Notes under the pieces: model-generated | Seen by the model: the letters and a program-made list of their open reading frames with translations, nothing else | Database searches by the model: none | What the model was told of the DNA's origin: nothing | Program-made: the position numbers and the translations under genes | Shown: positions 36,714 to 45,312 of the stretch, in pieces | Numbering within the stretch: the first letter of the stretch is position 1 | Layout of the letters: each line of letters starts with the position of its first letter | DNA from: Bog-756 sp963699055 | GTDB lineage: Bacteria > Actinomycetota > Acidimicrobiia > Acidimicrobiales > RAAP-2 | Assembly (NCBI GenBank): GCA_963699055.1 | Contig: CAVOTA010000002.1 | Location: forward strand, 1,054,001 to 1,118,000 | Direction: 5' to 3' | Length of the DNA: 64,000 nt

Positions 36714-38681
36714 ATGAGCGCCGGGGGCCGCTACCGCCACCTGTTCACCCCGCTGCGCCTCGGACCGGTGACGGTGGCCAACCGGATCGTCTTCTCCGCG
36801 CACCTCACCAACTACGCCACCGACGGCCTGCCCACCGAGCAGCACGCCGCGTACTACGCCGCCCGCGCCGCCGGGGGCGTGGGCCTCGTGATCACCGAGG
36901 AGCACTCCACCCACCCCACGGACTGGCCCTACGAGAAGCTGATCCACGGGTTCCACCCCCGGGTGGTCGACGGGTACCGGCGGATCACCGACGCCGTCCA
37001 CGCCCACGACGTCCCCGTCTTCGCCCAGCTCAACCACAACGGGGGCCAGGCCTCGTCGATGTACTCGCGGCTGCCGGTGTGGGCCCCGAGCCCGGTCCCG
37101 GACCCGCTCTTCCGCGAGGTGCCCAAGGCGGTGGAGCACCACGAGATCGCCGAGATCGTGGACGGCTACGCCACCGTCGCCGCCCACTGCGCGGCAGGCG
37201 GCTTCGACGGGGTGGAGCTCCAGTGCTCCCACTCCTCCATCGTCCGGGGCTTCCTGTCCCCGGCCACCAACCGGCGGACCGACGAGTACGGGGGCGACCT
37301 GACCGGACGGGCCCGGCTGCTGCTCGAGATCGTCGACGCCGTGCGCTCCACCATCGGTTCGGACCGGGCGCTCGGCGTGCGCATCTGCGGCGACGAGCTG
37401 ATCGAGGGCGGCACCGACATCGACGACGCCGTGGCCGTGGCCCGCATGGTCGAGGCCAGCGGTCAGGTCGACTACATCAACACCTCGATCGGCGTGGCCA
37501 CCGCCACCCTGTACATGATCGAGGCCAGCATGCAGATCCCGCCCGGCTACGCCCTGTTCGTCCCGAGCGCCATCCGGGCCGCCGTCGACCTGCCGGTGGT
37601 GGGGGTCGGCCGGTTCAAGGACCCGCTCCAGGCCGACCGGGCGCTGGCCGACGGCGTCTGCGACCTGGTGGGGGTCGTCCGGGGTCAGATCGCCGACCCC
37701 GACTTCGCCGCCAAGGCGCGTTCGGGGCACGCCACCGACATCCGCACCTGCCTGTCGTGCAACCAGGAGTGCGTCGGCCGGATGGGCCTGAACCGGTGGC
37801 TCGGCTGCATCGAAAACCCCCGCACCGGTCGCGAGGCGGAGCCCGTCCCCGCACCCCGTCGGCGGCGCAAGGTCGTCGTGGTCGGGGGCGGGCCGGGCGG
37901 GCTCCAGGCCGCCGTCACCGCCGCCGGGCGCGGCCACCACGTCGTGCTCTTCGAGCGGCACGACCGACTCGGCGGCCAGGCCCACGTGGCGGCGTCGGTA
38001 CCCAGCCGCGCCGAGTTCTTCGACATCGCCCGCAACCTGATCGTGGCCGCCCGCCGCGAGGGCGTCGACCTGCGCACCGGGGTCGAGGCCACGGCCGACA
38101 CGGTCCGGGCCGAGTCGCCCGATGCCGTCGTCGTCGCCACCGGCGCCCGCCCGGCGCGTCCGTGGTGGGCCGGCGGGGAGCCCCGCGTCGTCGATGTGCG
38201 CGACGTCCTGGAGGGACGGGCCCGTCCCGAGGGCCGGGTGGTGGTCGTCGACGAGCTCGGCTTCCACCAGGCCACCTCCACGGCCGAACTGCTGGCCGAC
38301 CGGGGCTGCACCGTCGAGATCGTCACCAACGGCATGGTGGTGGCCCAGGACCTCGGGATCACCCTGGACATGGAGATGTGGAACGTGAAGGCGCACGCCC
38401 TCGGGATCGGCCAGGCCGTCGACCTCGTACCCATGGGGGTCGGGCCGGCCCCCGACGGGTCGGACGCGCTCGAGCTGCGCCTCCAGCACCACCCGACCGG
38501 GACCGACCAGGCCCGGACGTGCGACTGGGTGGTGTGCGCCGTGCACCAGCAGCCGGAGGACGACCTGTGGCACGCCCTCGACGGCGCGCCCTTCGAGGTC
38601 CACCGCATCGGTGACTGCGTCGCCCCCCGCCGCGCCCATGCCGCCGTCATCGAGGCCGACCGCGTGGCGGTGGCGCTGTGA
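36714..38681 (+). CDS. mycofactocin system FadH/OYE-family oxidoreductase 2
   Basis: A 655-residue paralogue of the enzyme at 33852, with the same three-part build. The OYE barrel includes FAQLNHNGGQASSMY and VELQCSHSSIVRGFLSPATN. The 4Fe-4S cluster CLSCNQECVGR begins near residue 345. The pyridine-nucleotide/FAD module has VVGGGPGGLQAAVTAAGRG near residue 387. It is closer to the canonical 2,4-dienoyl-CoA reductase pattern than paralogue 1 and matches the mycofactocin FadH/OYE family 2 type. It is 22 nt from the SDR and overlaps the ETF alpha gene by 4 nt. Substrate unknown. Confidence 0.9.
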   Translation: MSAGGRYRHLFTPLRLGPVTVANRIVFSAHLTNYATDGLPTEQHAAYYAARAAGGVGLVITEEHSTHPTDWPYEKLIHGFHPRVVDGYRRITDAVHAHDVPVFAQLNHNGGQASSMYSRLPVWAPSPVPDPLFREVPKAVEHHEIAEIVDGYATVAAHCAAGGFDGVELQCSHSSIVRGFLSPATNRRTDEYGGDLTGRARLLLEIVDAVRSTIGSDRALGVRICGDELIEGGTDIDDAVAVARMVEASGQVDYINTSIGVATATLYMIEASMQIPPGYALFVPSAIRAAVDLPVVGVGRFKDPLQADRALADGVCDLVGVVRGQIADPDFAAKARSGHATDIRTCLSCNQECVGRMGLNRWLGCIENPRTGREAEPVPAPRRRRKVVVVGGGPGGLQAAVTAAGRGHHVVLFERHDRLGGQAHVAASVPSRAEFFDIARNLIVAARREGVDLRTGVEATADTVRAESPDAVVVATGARPARPWWAGGEPRVVDVRDVLEGRARPEGRVVVVDELGFHQATSTAELLADRGCTVEIVTNGMVVAQDLGITLDMEMWNVKAHALGIGQAVDLVPMGVGPAPDGSDALELRLQHHPTGTDQARTCDWVVCAVHQQPEDDLWHALDGAPFEVHRIGDCVAPRRAHAAVIEADRVAVAL

Positions 38682-39694
38682 GCGGGTCGACCGGCGGCAC
38701 CGTCGCCGTGGTCGTGGCCCGGGACGGCCGCCTGCCCGTCGGGGCGGCCGAGGCGGTGGCCGAGGCCGGCGGCCGGGTGGTGGTCGTGGGCTCGGGGGCC
38801 GAGGAGGCCGCCCGGTCCCTGCCCGGGGCCGTGCACGCCCGCTGGGCGGAGACGGGCCGGGGACTGCGGCCGGCGGAGCTGGCCGCCTCCCTCGCCCCCG
38901 TCGTGGCCGACGAGACCCTGGTGATCCTGCCCGCCTCGCCCGACGGCCGCGACCTGGCGCCACGTCTGGCCGCGGCCACCGACCGCCCGCTGGTGGCCCG
39001 GGTGCTCGAGGCGGCCACCGGCCCCGCCGCCGACGGCACCACGTGCGTCCGCGCCCGGGTGGGACGCGTGGACGACCGGGTGCTGGTGCCGGTGGAGGTC
39101 CGCGGACCGGCGGTGGTCACCCTGGCCGCCGGCGGCCGGCCGGGCACCCGGGCCGACGGGGCCCCGCCCGGGACCGTGGTCGAGCCGGTGGGTCTCGCCG
39201 GGGCGGAGTGCGGTCCCGACCCGGAGCTCGTCGGACTGCTGGCCCCCGACCTGCACACCATGGACCTGGCCGACGCCACCCGGGTGGTGGTCGGCGGCGC
39301 CGGTCTCGCGGCCGGGCTCGACGACGCACGGGCCGCCGCCGTCTTCGGCCTGCTCGTCCGGGTGGCCGGTGCCATGGGCGGCTCGGCCGGCGCCACCCGG
39401 GTGGCCACCGACGCCGGCTGGACCGGCTACGAACGCCAGATCGGCACCACGGGCGTGACGGTGGACCCCGACCTCTACGTGGCGCTGGGCGTGTCGGGCG
39501 CCGTCCAGCACACCGGCGGCATCGGCGCCCCCCGCCACGTGGTGAGCGTCAACACCGACCCGTCGTGCCCGATGACGGCCATGGCCGACCTGGGCCTGGT
39601 GACCGATGCCGGAGCCCTCCTCGTGGAGCTGGCCGGGCGCCTCGACGTGGCCGGCGACCCGGTGGCACCGGGGGCGGCGGGGGCGGTCCGATGA
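38678..39694 (+). CDS. mycofactocin-associated electron transfer flavoprotein alpha subunit (FixB-like)
   Basis: A 338-residue ETF alpha/FixB homologue. The N-terminal domain is nucleotide-binding-like. The C-terminal FAD domain, from about residue 195, has the signatures GGAGLAAGLDDARAAAVFGL, ATDAGWTGYERQIGTTGVTV, LYVALGVSGAVQHTGGIGAP and VNTDPSCPMTAMADLGLVTD. The pairing beta subunit is encoded three genes downstream rather than adjacent. GTG start overlapping the previous stop (GTGA). It should carry electrons from the OYE or SDR enzymes to the FixC-like protein. Confidence 0.9.
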   Translation: MSGSTGGTVAVVVARDGRLPVGAAEAVAEAGGRVVVVGSGAEEAARSLPGAVHARWAETGRGLRPAELAASLAPVVADETLVILPASPDGRDLAPRLAAATDRPLVARVLEAATGPAADGTTCVRARVGRVDDRVLVPVEVRGPAVVTLAAGGRPGTRADGAPPGTVVEPVGLAGAECGPDPELVGLLAPDLHTMDLADATRVVVGGAGLAAGLDDARAAAVFGLLVRVAGAMGGSAGATRVATDAGWTGYERQIGTTGVTVDPDLYVALGVSGAVQHTGGIGAPRHVVSVNTDPSCPMTAMADLGLVTDAGALLVELAGRLDVAGDPVAPGAAGAVR

Positions 39695-41007
39695 CCGGGC
39701 GTCACGACGTCGACGTCGACGCCGTCGTGGTCGGTGCCGGCCCCGCCGGCGCCTCGGCCGCCCTCGCCCTGGCCCGCGCCGGGCGGCGCGTCGTGCTGGT
39801 GGAGCGCGGCCCGTTCCCCGGGTCCAAGAACGTCTACGGCGGCGTGGTCTACGGCCGCGTGCTCGACGACATCGTGCCCCGGTGGTGGGAGGAGGCACCG
39901 GTCGAGCGCTGGATCGTGCGCCGGTCCACCATGATGGTGACCGGGTCGCAGTCGCTGTCGGTCGACTTCCGGTCCGACGCCTGGGGCAGCGCCCCCTACA
40001 ACGGGATGACCACCCTGCGGTGCCACTTCGACGCCTGGCTGGCGGGCAAGGCGACCGCGGCGGGGGCGCAGCTCCTGACCTCCACGGTGGCCACGGGACT
40101 GGTGCGCGACGCCGGCGGCCGGGTGGTCGGCGTCCGGACGGACCGCGACGGCGCCGAGCTCCGCGCGCCGGTGGTGATCGCCTGCGACGGCGTCAACTCG
40201 TTCCTGGCCAAGGAGGCCGGGCTGCTGCCCAGGGCCGAGGCCTCCCACCACACACTGGGCGTCAAGGAGGTGCTCGACCTCCCGCCCGGCGCCATCAACG
40301 AACGCTTCGGGGTCCAGGACCACGAGGGCGTCGACGTGGAGATCCTGGGCTGCACCCGGGAGATCCCCGGAGGCGGGTTCCTGTACACGAACGCCGATTC
40401 GGTGAGCATCGGCGTGGTGGTGTCGCTGCCGGAGCTGGCGGCGTCGGGGGTCCGGCCCGAGACCCTGGTGGCCGACCTGAAGGCACACCCGACGATCGCC
40501 CCCCTGCTGCGGGGTGCGACGCTGCGCGAGTACGCGGCACACCTGATCCCCGAGGGCGGCTACGACACCATGCCGACCCTCGCCACCGACGGCCTGCTGA
40601 TCGCCGGCGACGCCGGGGCGATGACCCTGGCGGCCGGGCTGTGGCTCGAGGGCGTGAACTTCGCCATCGGCTCGGGCCACGCCGCCGGACGGGCGGTCGA
40701 CCGGGCGCTCGACCGTGGGGACTGCTCGGCCGCCGGCCTCGCCTCCTACCGGGCCGACCTCGAGGGGCAGTTCGTGCTGGCCGACCACAAGCGGCTGCGC
40801 AAGGCGCCGGCCCTCGTGCTGTCCGACCGCGTCCAGCAGCGCTACCCCGGGCTGCTGTGCGACCTGGCCGAGGGGATGTTCACCGTGACCAACCCGACGC
40901 CCAAGCCCGGTGGACTCAAGCTCACCCGGACCGTCGCCGCCCGACACGGCGTGTCGCTCCGCCAGCTGGCCGGCGACACCCTGCGCGGACTGAGGATCTT
41001 CGGATGA
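39691..41007 (+). CDS. FAD-dependent oxidoreductase, FixC/ETF:quinone oxidoreductase-like
   Basis: A 438-residue flavoprotein of the geranylgeranyl-reductase/FixC family. VVGAGPAGASAALALARAG (about 13-31) is the FAD Rossmann motif, and GPFPGSKNVYGG follows as in FixC and ETF-QO. GLLIAGDAGAMTLAAGLWLE is the second FAD contact, preceded by the typical LIPEGGYDTMP. Unlike full-length ETF-QO it lacks its own 4Fe-4S domain; that part is the separate ferredoxin encoded next (41004), as in FixC/FixX. Likely electron acceptor from ETF and donor to menaquinone or ferredoxin, at the membrane face. Confidence 0.9.
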   Translation: MTGRHDVDVDAVVVGAGPAGASAALALARAGRRVVLVERGPFPGSKNVYGGVVYGRVLDDIVPRWWEEAPVERWIVRRSTMMVTGSQSLSVDFRSDAWGSAPYNGMTTLRCHFDAWLAGKATAAGAQLLTSTVATGLVRDAGGRVVGVRTDRDGAELRAPVVIACDGVNSFLAKEAGLLPRAEASHHTLGVKEVLDLPPGAINERFGVQDHEGVDVEILGCTREIPGGGFLYTNADSVSIGVVVSLPELAASGVRPETLVADLKAHPTIAPLLRGATLREYAAHLIPEGGYDTMPTLATDGLLIAGDAGAMTLAAGLWLEGVNFAIGSGHAAGRAVDRALDRGDCSAAGLASYRADLEGQFVLADHKRLRKAPALVLSDRVQQRYPGLLCDLAEGMFTVTNPTPKPGGLKLTRTVAARHGVSLRQLAGDTLRGLRIFG

Positions 41008-41312
41008 GCGGCGCCGGCGCCCGCCGCTGGGACGGGATCTCCTTCGAGGAGCGCATGGCCACCGTCGACTTCCGGATCGGCGCCCGGGCCCACATCACCG
41101 TCGACGCCGACGTGTGCCGCTCGTGCACGACCAAGGTGTGTGTGAGCGCGTGCCCGGCCGATCTCTTCGCGCCCACGGCCGACGGCGGCATCCTGTTCAA
41201 CTACGAGGAGTGCTTCGAGTGCGGGACCTGCTACATGGTCTGCAACGCCGAGGGCGCCATCACCTGGACCTACCCCGACGGCGGCCACGGCGTCGTCTTC
41301 CACCACGGATGA
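41004..41312 (+). CDS. FixX-like ferredoxin
   Basis: A 102-residue ferredoxin of the FixX/ETF-QO C-terminal type. Eight cysteines lie at 38, 41, 46, 50 and 70, 73, 76, 80 (CRSCTTKVCVSACP and CFECGTCYMVCN). The second set is a canonical 4Fe-4S motif; the first has the looser CX2CX4CX3C spacing. The ending ITWTYPDGGHGVVF is typical of FixX. ATG 41004 overlaps the FixC-like stop, and the gene overlaps ETF beta by 4 nt, so all four subunits are translationally coupled. Confidence 0.92.
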   Translation: MSGAGARRWDGISFEERMATVDFRIGARAHITVDADVCRSCTTKVCVSACPADLFAPTADGGILFNYEECFECGTCYMVCNAEGAITWTYPDGGHGVVFHHG

Positions 41313-42289
41313 CGGTCGGACCCGGACCCGACGGCGGCCCCCGACGGGGGGCCGGCACCACACCGCTGGTGGTGGCCTGCCTGCGCATCAGCGACCTGCG
41401 ACCGACCGTCGACCCGCTCGAGGGGACGGTCACCCGGGACCGGCTCGGTGTCGGGCTGTCCCCCGCCGATGCCGCCGCCCTCGAGCACGCCCTGCGGATC
41501 GCCGACACGTGGTCCGGTCGGGTGGTGGCCGTGTGCGTGGGTCCGGTCTCGGTGGAACCGGTGCTGCGCGACGTCGCCGGCCGGGGGGTCACCGTCGTAC
41601 GTGTGCCGCTGGGCGACGAGGGGGACGGGCACCGCTACGTGGGCGAGCTGGTCGAGGACGAGCGCGACCTCGCCCGCACGCTGGCCGCCGCCATCGCACC
41701 GTTCGGCCGACCCGACCTGGTGGTGTGCGGCGACCGCTCGGTCGACCGCGGCACCGGCGCCCTGCCCGCCTTCCTGGCCCACGAACTGGGCGCGGCCCAG
41801 GCGCTCGGCCTGGTCGCCGTGGTACCGACGGACGGACCCGGTGGACGGCGGGCGCTGGCGGCCGAGCGGCGCCTCGACGGGGGCTGGCGTGAGCGCCTCC
41901 TGGTCCCCCTCCCCGCCGTGTGCTCCGTGGAGGGTGCCGGCGTCCGGCTGCGCCGGGCCCCGCTGGCGGGCGCCCTGGCCGCCGGGGCCGCACCGGTGCC
42001 GGTCGACCGGTCACTGGCCGTGGCGGCCGCCGCCCTCGCCGAACCCGGGGCCTTCCACGTGGGGGCGCCACGCCCGTTCCGGCCGCGTGCCCGCGTCCTG
42101 CCGGCACCGCACGGACGGGACCCGCGGCAGCGGCTGCTGGCGCTGACCGGAGCACTGGTGGCCCACGATCCCCCGACGGTGGTGGAGCCGGCCGACGCCT
42201 CCGAGGCGGCGGATGTCCTGCTCGCCTTCCTCGCCCGGCACGGCTACCTGGGTGACGGGGACCACAGTGGGGACGGGGCCTCGCCGTGA
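41309..42289 (+). CDS. mycofactocin-associated electron transfer flavoprotein beta subunit (FixA-like)
   Basis: A 326-residue ETF beta/FixA homologue. VACLRISDLRPTVDP is the N-terminal strand, ADAAALEHALRIAD follows, and the diagnostic beta-subunit segment reads VCGDRSVDRGTGALPAFLAH then ELGAAQALGLV. The C-terminus is longer and more divergent than in housekeeping EtfB. It forms the heterodimer with the alpha subunit at 38678. Whether it binds AMP (ordinary ETF) or a second, bifurcating FAD (Fix/Bcd type) cannot be decided by eye. Confidence 0.87.
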   Translation: MTVGPGPDGGPRRGAGTTPLVVACLRISDLRPTVDPLEGTVTRDRLGVGLSPADAAALEHALRIADTWSGRVVAVCVGPVSVEPVLRDVAGRGVTVVRVPLGDEGDGHRYVGELVEDERDLARTLAAAIAPFGRPDLVVCGDRSVDRGTGALPAFLAHELGAAQALGLVAVVPTDGPGGRRALAAERRLDGGWRERLLVPLPAVCSVEGAGVRLRRAPLAGALAAGAAPVPVDRSLAVAAAALAEPGAFHVGAPRPFRPRARVLPAPHGRDPRQRLLALTGALVAHDPPTVVEPADASEAADVLLAFLARHGYLGDGDHSGDGASP

Positions 42290-43017
42290 TCCGGCTGGCG
42301 GAGCTCGCCTGGCCCGAGGTGGCCCGACTGGCGGAAGCCGGTGCCGTCCTGGTGGTGCCGGTCGGCGCCTGCGAACAGCACGGCCCCCACCTGCCCGTGA
42401 CCACCGACGCCGACCTGGCCGAGGCCGTCGCCGGTGCGGCCGGCGAGCTCGACCCGCTGCTCGTGGTCGCCCCCGTCGTCGCCTACGGGTCGTCGGGTGA
42501 GCACGACGGGTTCGCCGGCACCCTCTCCGTGGGCCGTGACGTCACCGAGCAGCTGCTCGTCGAGCTGGGCCGCTCCGCCTCGGCGACCTTCGTCCACGTC
42601 GTGCTCGCCTGCACCCACGGCGGCAACGCCGCGCCGTTCCGGGCCGCCCTGGCCCGCCTGGCCGCCGAGGGGTGTCCGGTGTCGGGATGGTGGCCGCGGT
42701 GGGGCGGCGACCTGCATGCCGGGCGCACCGAGACGTCGTTGATGCTGGCCGTCGCCCCCGACCGGGTGCGCTCCGGCGCCGCCGTCCCCGGGAACCGTCG
42801 CCCGCTCGACGAGCTCCTGCCCCTGCTCGAGACGGGCGGGGTCCGGTCGGTCAGCCCCAACGGCGTCCTCGGCGATCCCACCGGCGCCGGCGCCGAGGAG
42901 GGCCGGGCCCTGCTGCGCACCGCCGGCGCCGACCTGGCCGCCACCGCCGCCCGGGCCCGGGCGGGCGCCACCGTCGCCGTCGCCGTCCCTGCGAACGAGA
43001 GTGAGGTACCCGCATGA
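42286..43017 (+). CDS. mftE: mycofactocin biosynthesis creatininase-family peptidase
   Basis: A 243-residue metallopeptidase of the creatininase fold. It cleaves the MftC-modified peptide to release the Val-Tyr-derived fragment AHDP (established for MftE). Metal ligands and motifs present are GACEQHGPHLP (Glu30, His32), TTDADLA, the SSGEHDGFAGTLS loop, CTHGGNAAPF, and GGDLHAGRTETSLML. The start is GTG 42286, overlapping ETF beta; its stop overlaps the next SDR gene. Length is normal for the family. Confidence 0.95.
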   Translation: MIRLAELAWPEVARLAEAGAVLVVPVGACEQHGPHLPVTTDADLAEAVAGAAGELDPLLVVAPVVAYGSSGEHDGFAGTLSVGRDVTEQLLVELGRSASATFVHVVLACTHGGNAAPFRAALARLAAEGCPVSGWWPRWGGDLHAGRTETSLMLAVAPDRVRSGAAVPGNRRPLDELLPLLETGGVRSVSPNGVLGDPTGAGAEEGRALLRTAGADLAATAARARAGATVAVAVPANESEVPA

Positions 43018-43814
43018 GCCGAGTCGCCGTCGTGACCGGAGGGGCCCGGGGCATCGGGGCCGCCACCGTCTGCGGCCTGGCCGCGGCCGGCTGGCGGGTG
43101 GTGGCCGTCGACCGGGCCGGGGACGACCCCCGGGTTCCCTATCCCCTCGGCACCCGGGCCGAGCTCGACGCCACGGTGGCCCTGGCCGACCGGCTCGGCG
43201 GCGGCACCGGTGCGGTGGTGGCCCACGTGGCCGACACGACCGACGAGGCGGCGCTGGCCGTGGCGGTGGCCCTCGCCGAGGAACGCTTCGGTGGTGTCGA
43301 CGCCGTCGTGGCCGTCGCCGGTGTCATCGCCGGCGGCACCCCCCTGTGGGAGATGCCGGCCGCCCAGCTCGAGGCCGTGCTGGCCGTGGACCTCGGGGGC
43401 CCGATCGCCGCCGCCAGGGTCGGGATCCCGGCGCTGCTCCGCCGGCCGGCACCCCGCCAGGGGCGCTACCTGGCCGTGGCGTCGGCGGCCGCCACCCGGG
43501 GGATGGCGGCCCTGGCCGCCTACGGCGCCGCCAAGGCCGGCGTGGCCGGTCTGGTGCGGGGACTCGCCGCCGACCTCGCCGGCACCGGCGTCACCGCCAA
43601 CGCCGTGTGCCCCGGCTCCACCGACACGGCCATGCTGGCCGAGAGCGCCCGGCTCTACGGACTGCCCGACACGGCCCCCTTCGCCGACCAGCAGGCGATC
43701 GGCCGCCTGCTCGCCCCCGAGGAGGTGGCCGCCGCCCTGGTGTGGCTGGCCGGCGAGGCGAGCAGTGCCCTCACCGGTGCCGTGGTGCCGGTCGACGGCG
43801 GCCTGGCGCTGTGA
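43014..43814 (+). CDS. mycofactocin-associated SDR-family oxidoreductase
   Basis: A 266-residue short-chain dehydrogenase lying between mftE and mftF, the usual place for the second mycofactocin SDR subfamily. TGGARGIG at 8-15, VAVAGVI and YGAAKAG (catalytic Tyr and Lys) are intact. An insertion after the second strand (DDPRVPYPLGTRAELDATVA) resembles that of the SDR at 35846 and may hold the nucleotide in place. Its C-terminus ends GAVVPVDGGLAL as in the family. It could act on a cofactor intermediate or on an external alcohol. Confidence 0.88.
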   Translation: MSRVAVVTGGARGIGAATVCGLAAAGWRVVAVDRAGDDPRVPYPLGTRAELDATVALADRLGGGTGAVVAHVADTTDEAALAVAVALAEERFGGVDAVVAVAGVIAGGTPLWEMPAAQLEAVLAVDLGGPIAAARVGIPALLRRPAPRQGRYLAVASAAATRGMAALAAYGAAKAGVAGLVRGLAADLAGTGVTANAVCPGSTDTAMLAESARLYGLPDTAPFADQQAIGRLLAPEEVAAALVWLAGEASSALTGAVVPVDGGLAL

Positions 43815-43824
43815 CCTCCGGCTG

Positions 43825-45234
43825 ATGACGGCGCTGCCGGAGGGGTTCGGCCTGGCGCTCGACCGCCGGCTCCGGCGCTTCGGCGACGGCACGGTTCTGG
43901 CCGGTGGTCACCCGGGCCGGGTGGTGACGCTCACCCCGCGGGGTGCCCTCGCCCTCGACGGGCTGGTGGCCAGCGGCGTCGCCGACCCCGCCACCCGGGA
44001 GCTGGCCGGCCGCCTGGTCGACGCCGGGATGGCCCACCCCCGACCACCGGGACGCCCGACCCGGTCCGCGCCCGCCGTCACCGTCGTCGTACCGGCCTTC
44101 GGACGGCCCGGGGCCCTGGCGCGGTGCCTCGCCGCCCTCGGCGACGGGCATCCGGTGGTGGTGGTCGACGACGGATCCCCCGACCCCGGGCCGCTGGCCG
44201 ACGCGTGCGCCGCCCACGGTGCGACCCTGGTGCGACGGCCGGTCAACGGTGGACCGGGCGAGGCCCGCAACGCGGCGCTGGCGCACGTCGGGACCGACCT
44301 GGTGGCCTTCGTCGACAGCGACTGCACGGTGGGACCCGGCTGGTTGGAGGGACTGACGTGGCTGTTCGCCGACCCGGACGTCGCCGCGGTGGCACCCCGG
44401 ATCGTCCCCGACCGTCCGGAGCCCGGCGACCGGCGGGTCCTCGACCGGTTCGAGGCGGCGCGCTCGCCGTTGGACCTCGGGGCCGAGGAGGGTGAGGTCG
44501 GCCCGACGCGATCGGTCCGCTACGTGCCCACCGCCGCCCTGGTGGTCCGGCGGCGGGCACTGGAGGCCGTCGGCGGGTTCACCCCGGGTCTGCGGGTCGG
44601 CGAGGACGTGGACCTGGTGTGGCGGCTCGTCGGCGCCGGCTGGCGGGTCCGCTACGCGCCCGACGTCACCGTGGGCCACGCCGAGCCCCGGACCTGGTCC
44701 GACCTGCTGGCCCGGCGCTTCCGCTACGGCACGTCGGCCGGGCCGCTGGCCGCCCGCCATCCGGGCCGACTGGCCCCGGTCGAGTTGCGTCCGTGGCCGG
44801 CGGCCGCGGCCGCGGCCGCGCTGCTCGGTCGCCCGGGGACGGCGGCCGTCGCCGTCGCCGGGTCCGGGATCGTCCTGGCCCGGACCGTGGGCCCTCTCGG
44901 GGTACCGGGCGGGCAGGCGTGGGCGTGGAGCGCCGGAGGTGCCGGCTGGACCGTGGTGGGGCTGGGCCGGGCCGCCACCACGCTGGCCTCCCCGGTGCTG
45001 GTGTTCCTCGCCGGCCGGGGCGGCAGGGCCGCCCGCGCCGCCCTCGCCCTCGCCGTGGTCCCCCCGGCCGTGGAGTGGGTGCGGCGCCGGCCCGACCTCG
45101 ACCTGCCCCGGTGGATGGCGGCGTCCGTGGCGGATGACGTCGCCTACGGCGCCGGGGTGTGGACGGGGTGCCTCCGCTCCCGGTCCTTCGGGCCCCTCCT
45201 GCCCACCCTCCGGACGGGCCGCCGACAATCGTGA
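43825..45234 (+). CDS. mftF: mycofactocin biosynthesis glycosyltransferase
   Basis: A 469-residue GT2-family enzyme that adds beta-1,4-glucose units to (pre)mycofactocin (established in mycobacteria). A winged N-terminal segment of about 80 residues (MftB-like GGHPGRVVTLTPRGALALDG) precedes the GT-A domain: VVVPAFGRPGALARCL, VVVDDGSPDPG, the DXD-type FVDSDCTVGPGW and GEDVDLVWRL. About 130 C-terminal residues contain hydrophobic stretches (AAAAAALLGRPGTAAVAVAG, ATTLASPVLVFLAG) that may anchor it in the membrane. ATG 43825 lies 10 nt after the SDR stop. Last gene of the operon. Confidence 0.95.
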   Translation: MTALPEGFGLALDRRLRRFGDGTVLAGGHPGRVVTLTPRGALALDGLVASGVADPATRELAGRLVDAGMAHPRPPGRPTRSAPAVTVVVPAFGRPGALARCLAALGDGHPVVVVDDGSPDPGPLADACAAHGATLVRRPVNGGPGEARNAALAHVGTDLVAFVDSDCTVGPGWLEGLTWLFADPDVAAVAPRIVPDRPEPGDRRVLDRFEAARSPLDLGAEEGEVGPTRSVRYVPTAALVVRRRALEAVGGFTPGLRVGEDVDLVWRLVGAGWRVRYAPDVTVGHAEPRTWSDLLARRFRYGTSAGPLAARHPGRLAPVELRPWPAAAAAAALLGRPGTAAVAVAGSGIVLARTVGPLGVPGGQAWAWSAGGAGWTVVGLGRAATTLASPVLVFLAGRGGRAARAALALAVVPPAVEWVRRRPDLDLPRWMAASVADDVAYGAGVWTGCLRSRSFGPLLPTLRTGRRQS

Positions 45235-45242
45235 CCTCGCTC

Positions 45243-45260
45243 CTCCTCAAAAATGAGGAG
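45243..45260 (+). terminator. stem-loop after mftF
   Basis: CTCCTCA, loop AAAA, TGAGGAG: a perfect 7-bp stem starting 9 nt after the mftF stop. The likely transcriptional end of the mft operon, although no T-run follows. Confidence 0.5.
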
Positions 45261-45312
45261 TCGAGCACCGGTCCCGGTTCGCCCTCACGACCAGCGGGTA
45301 TCGGGAGAAACG

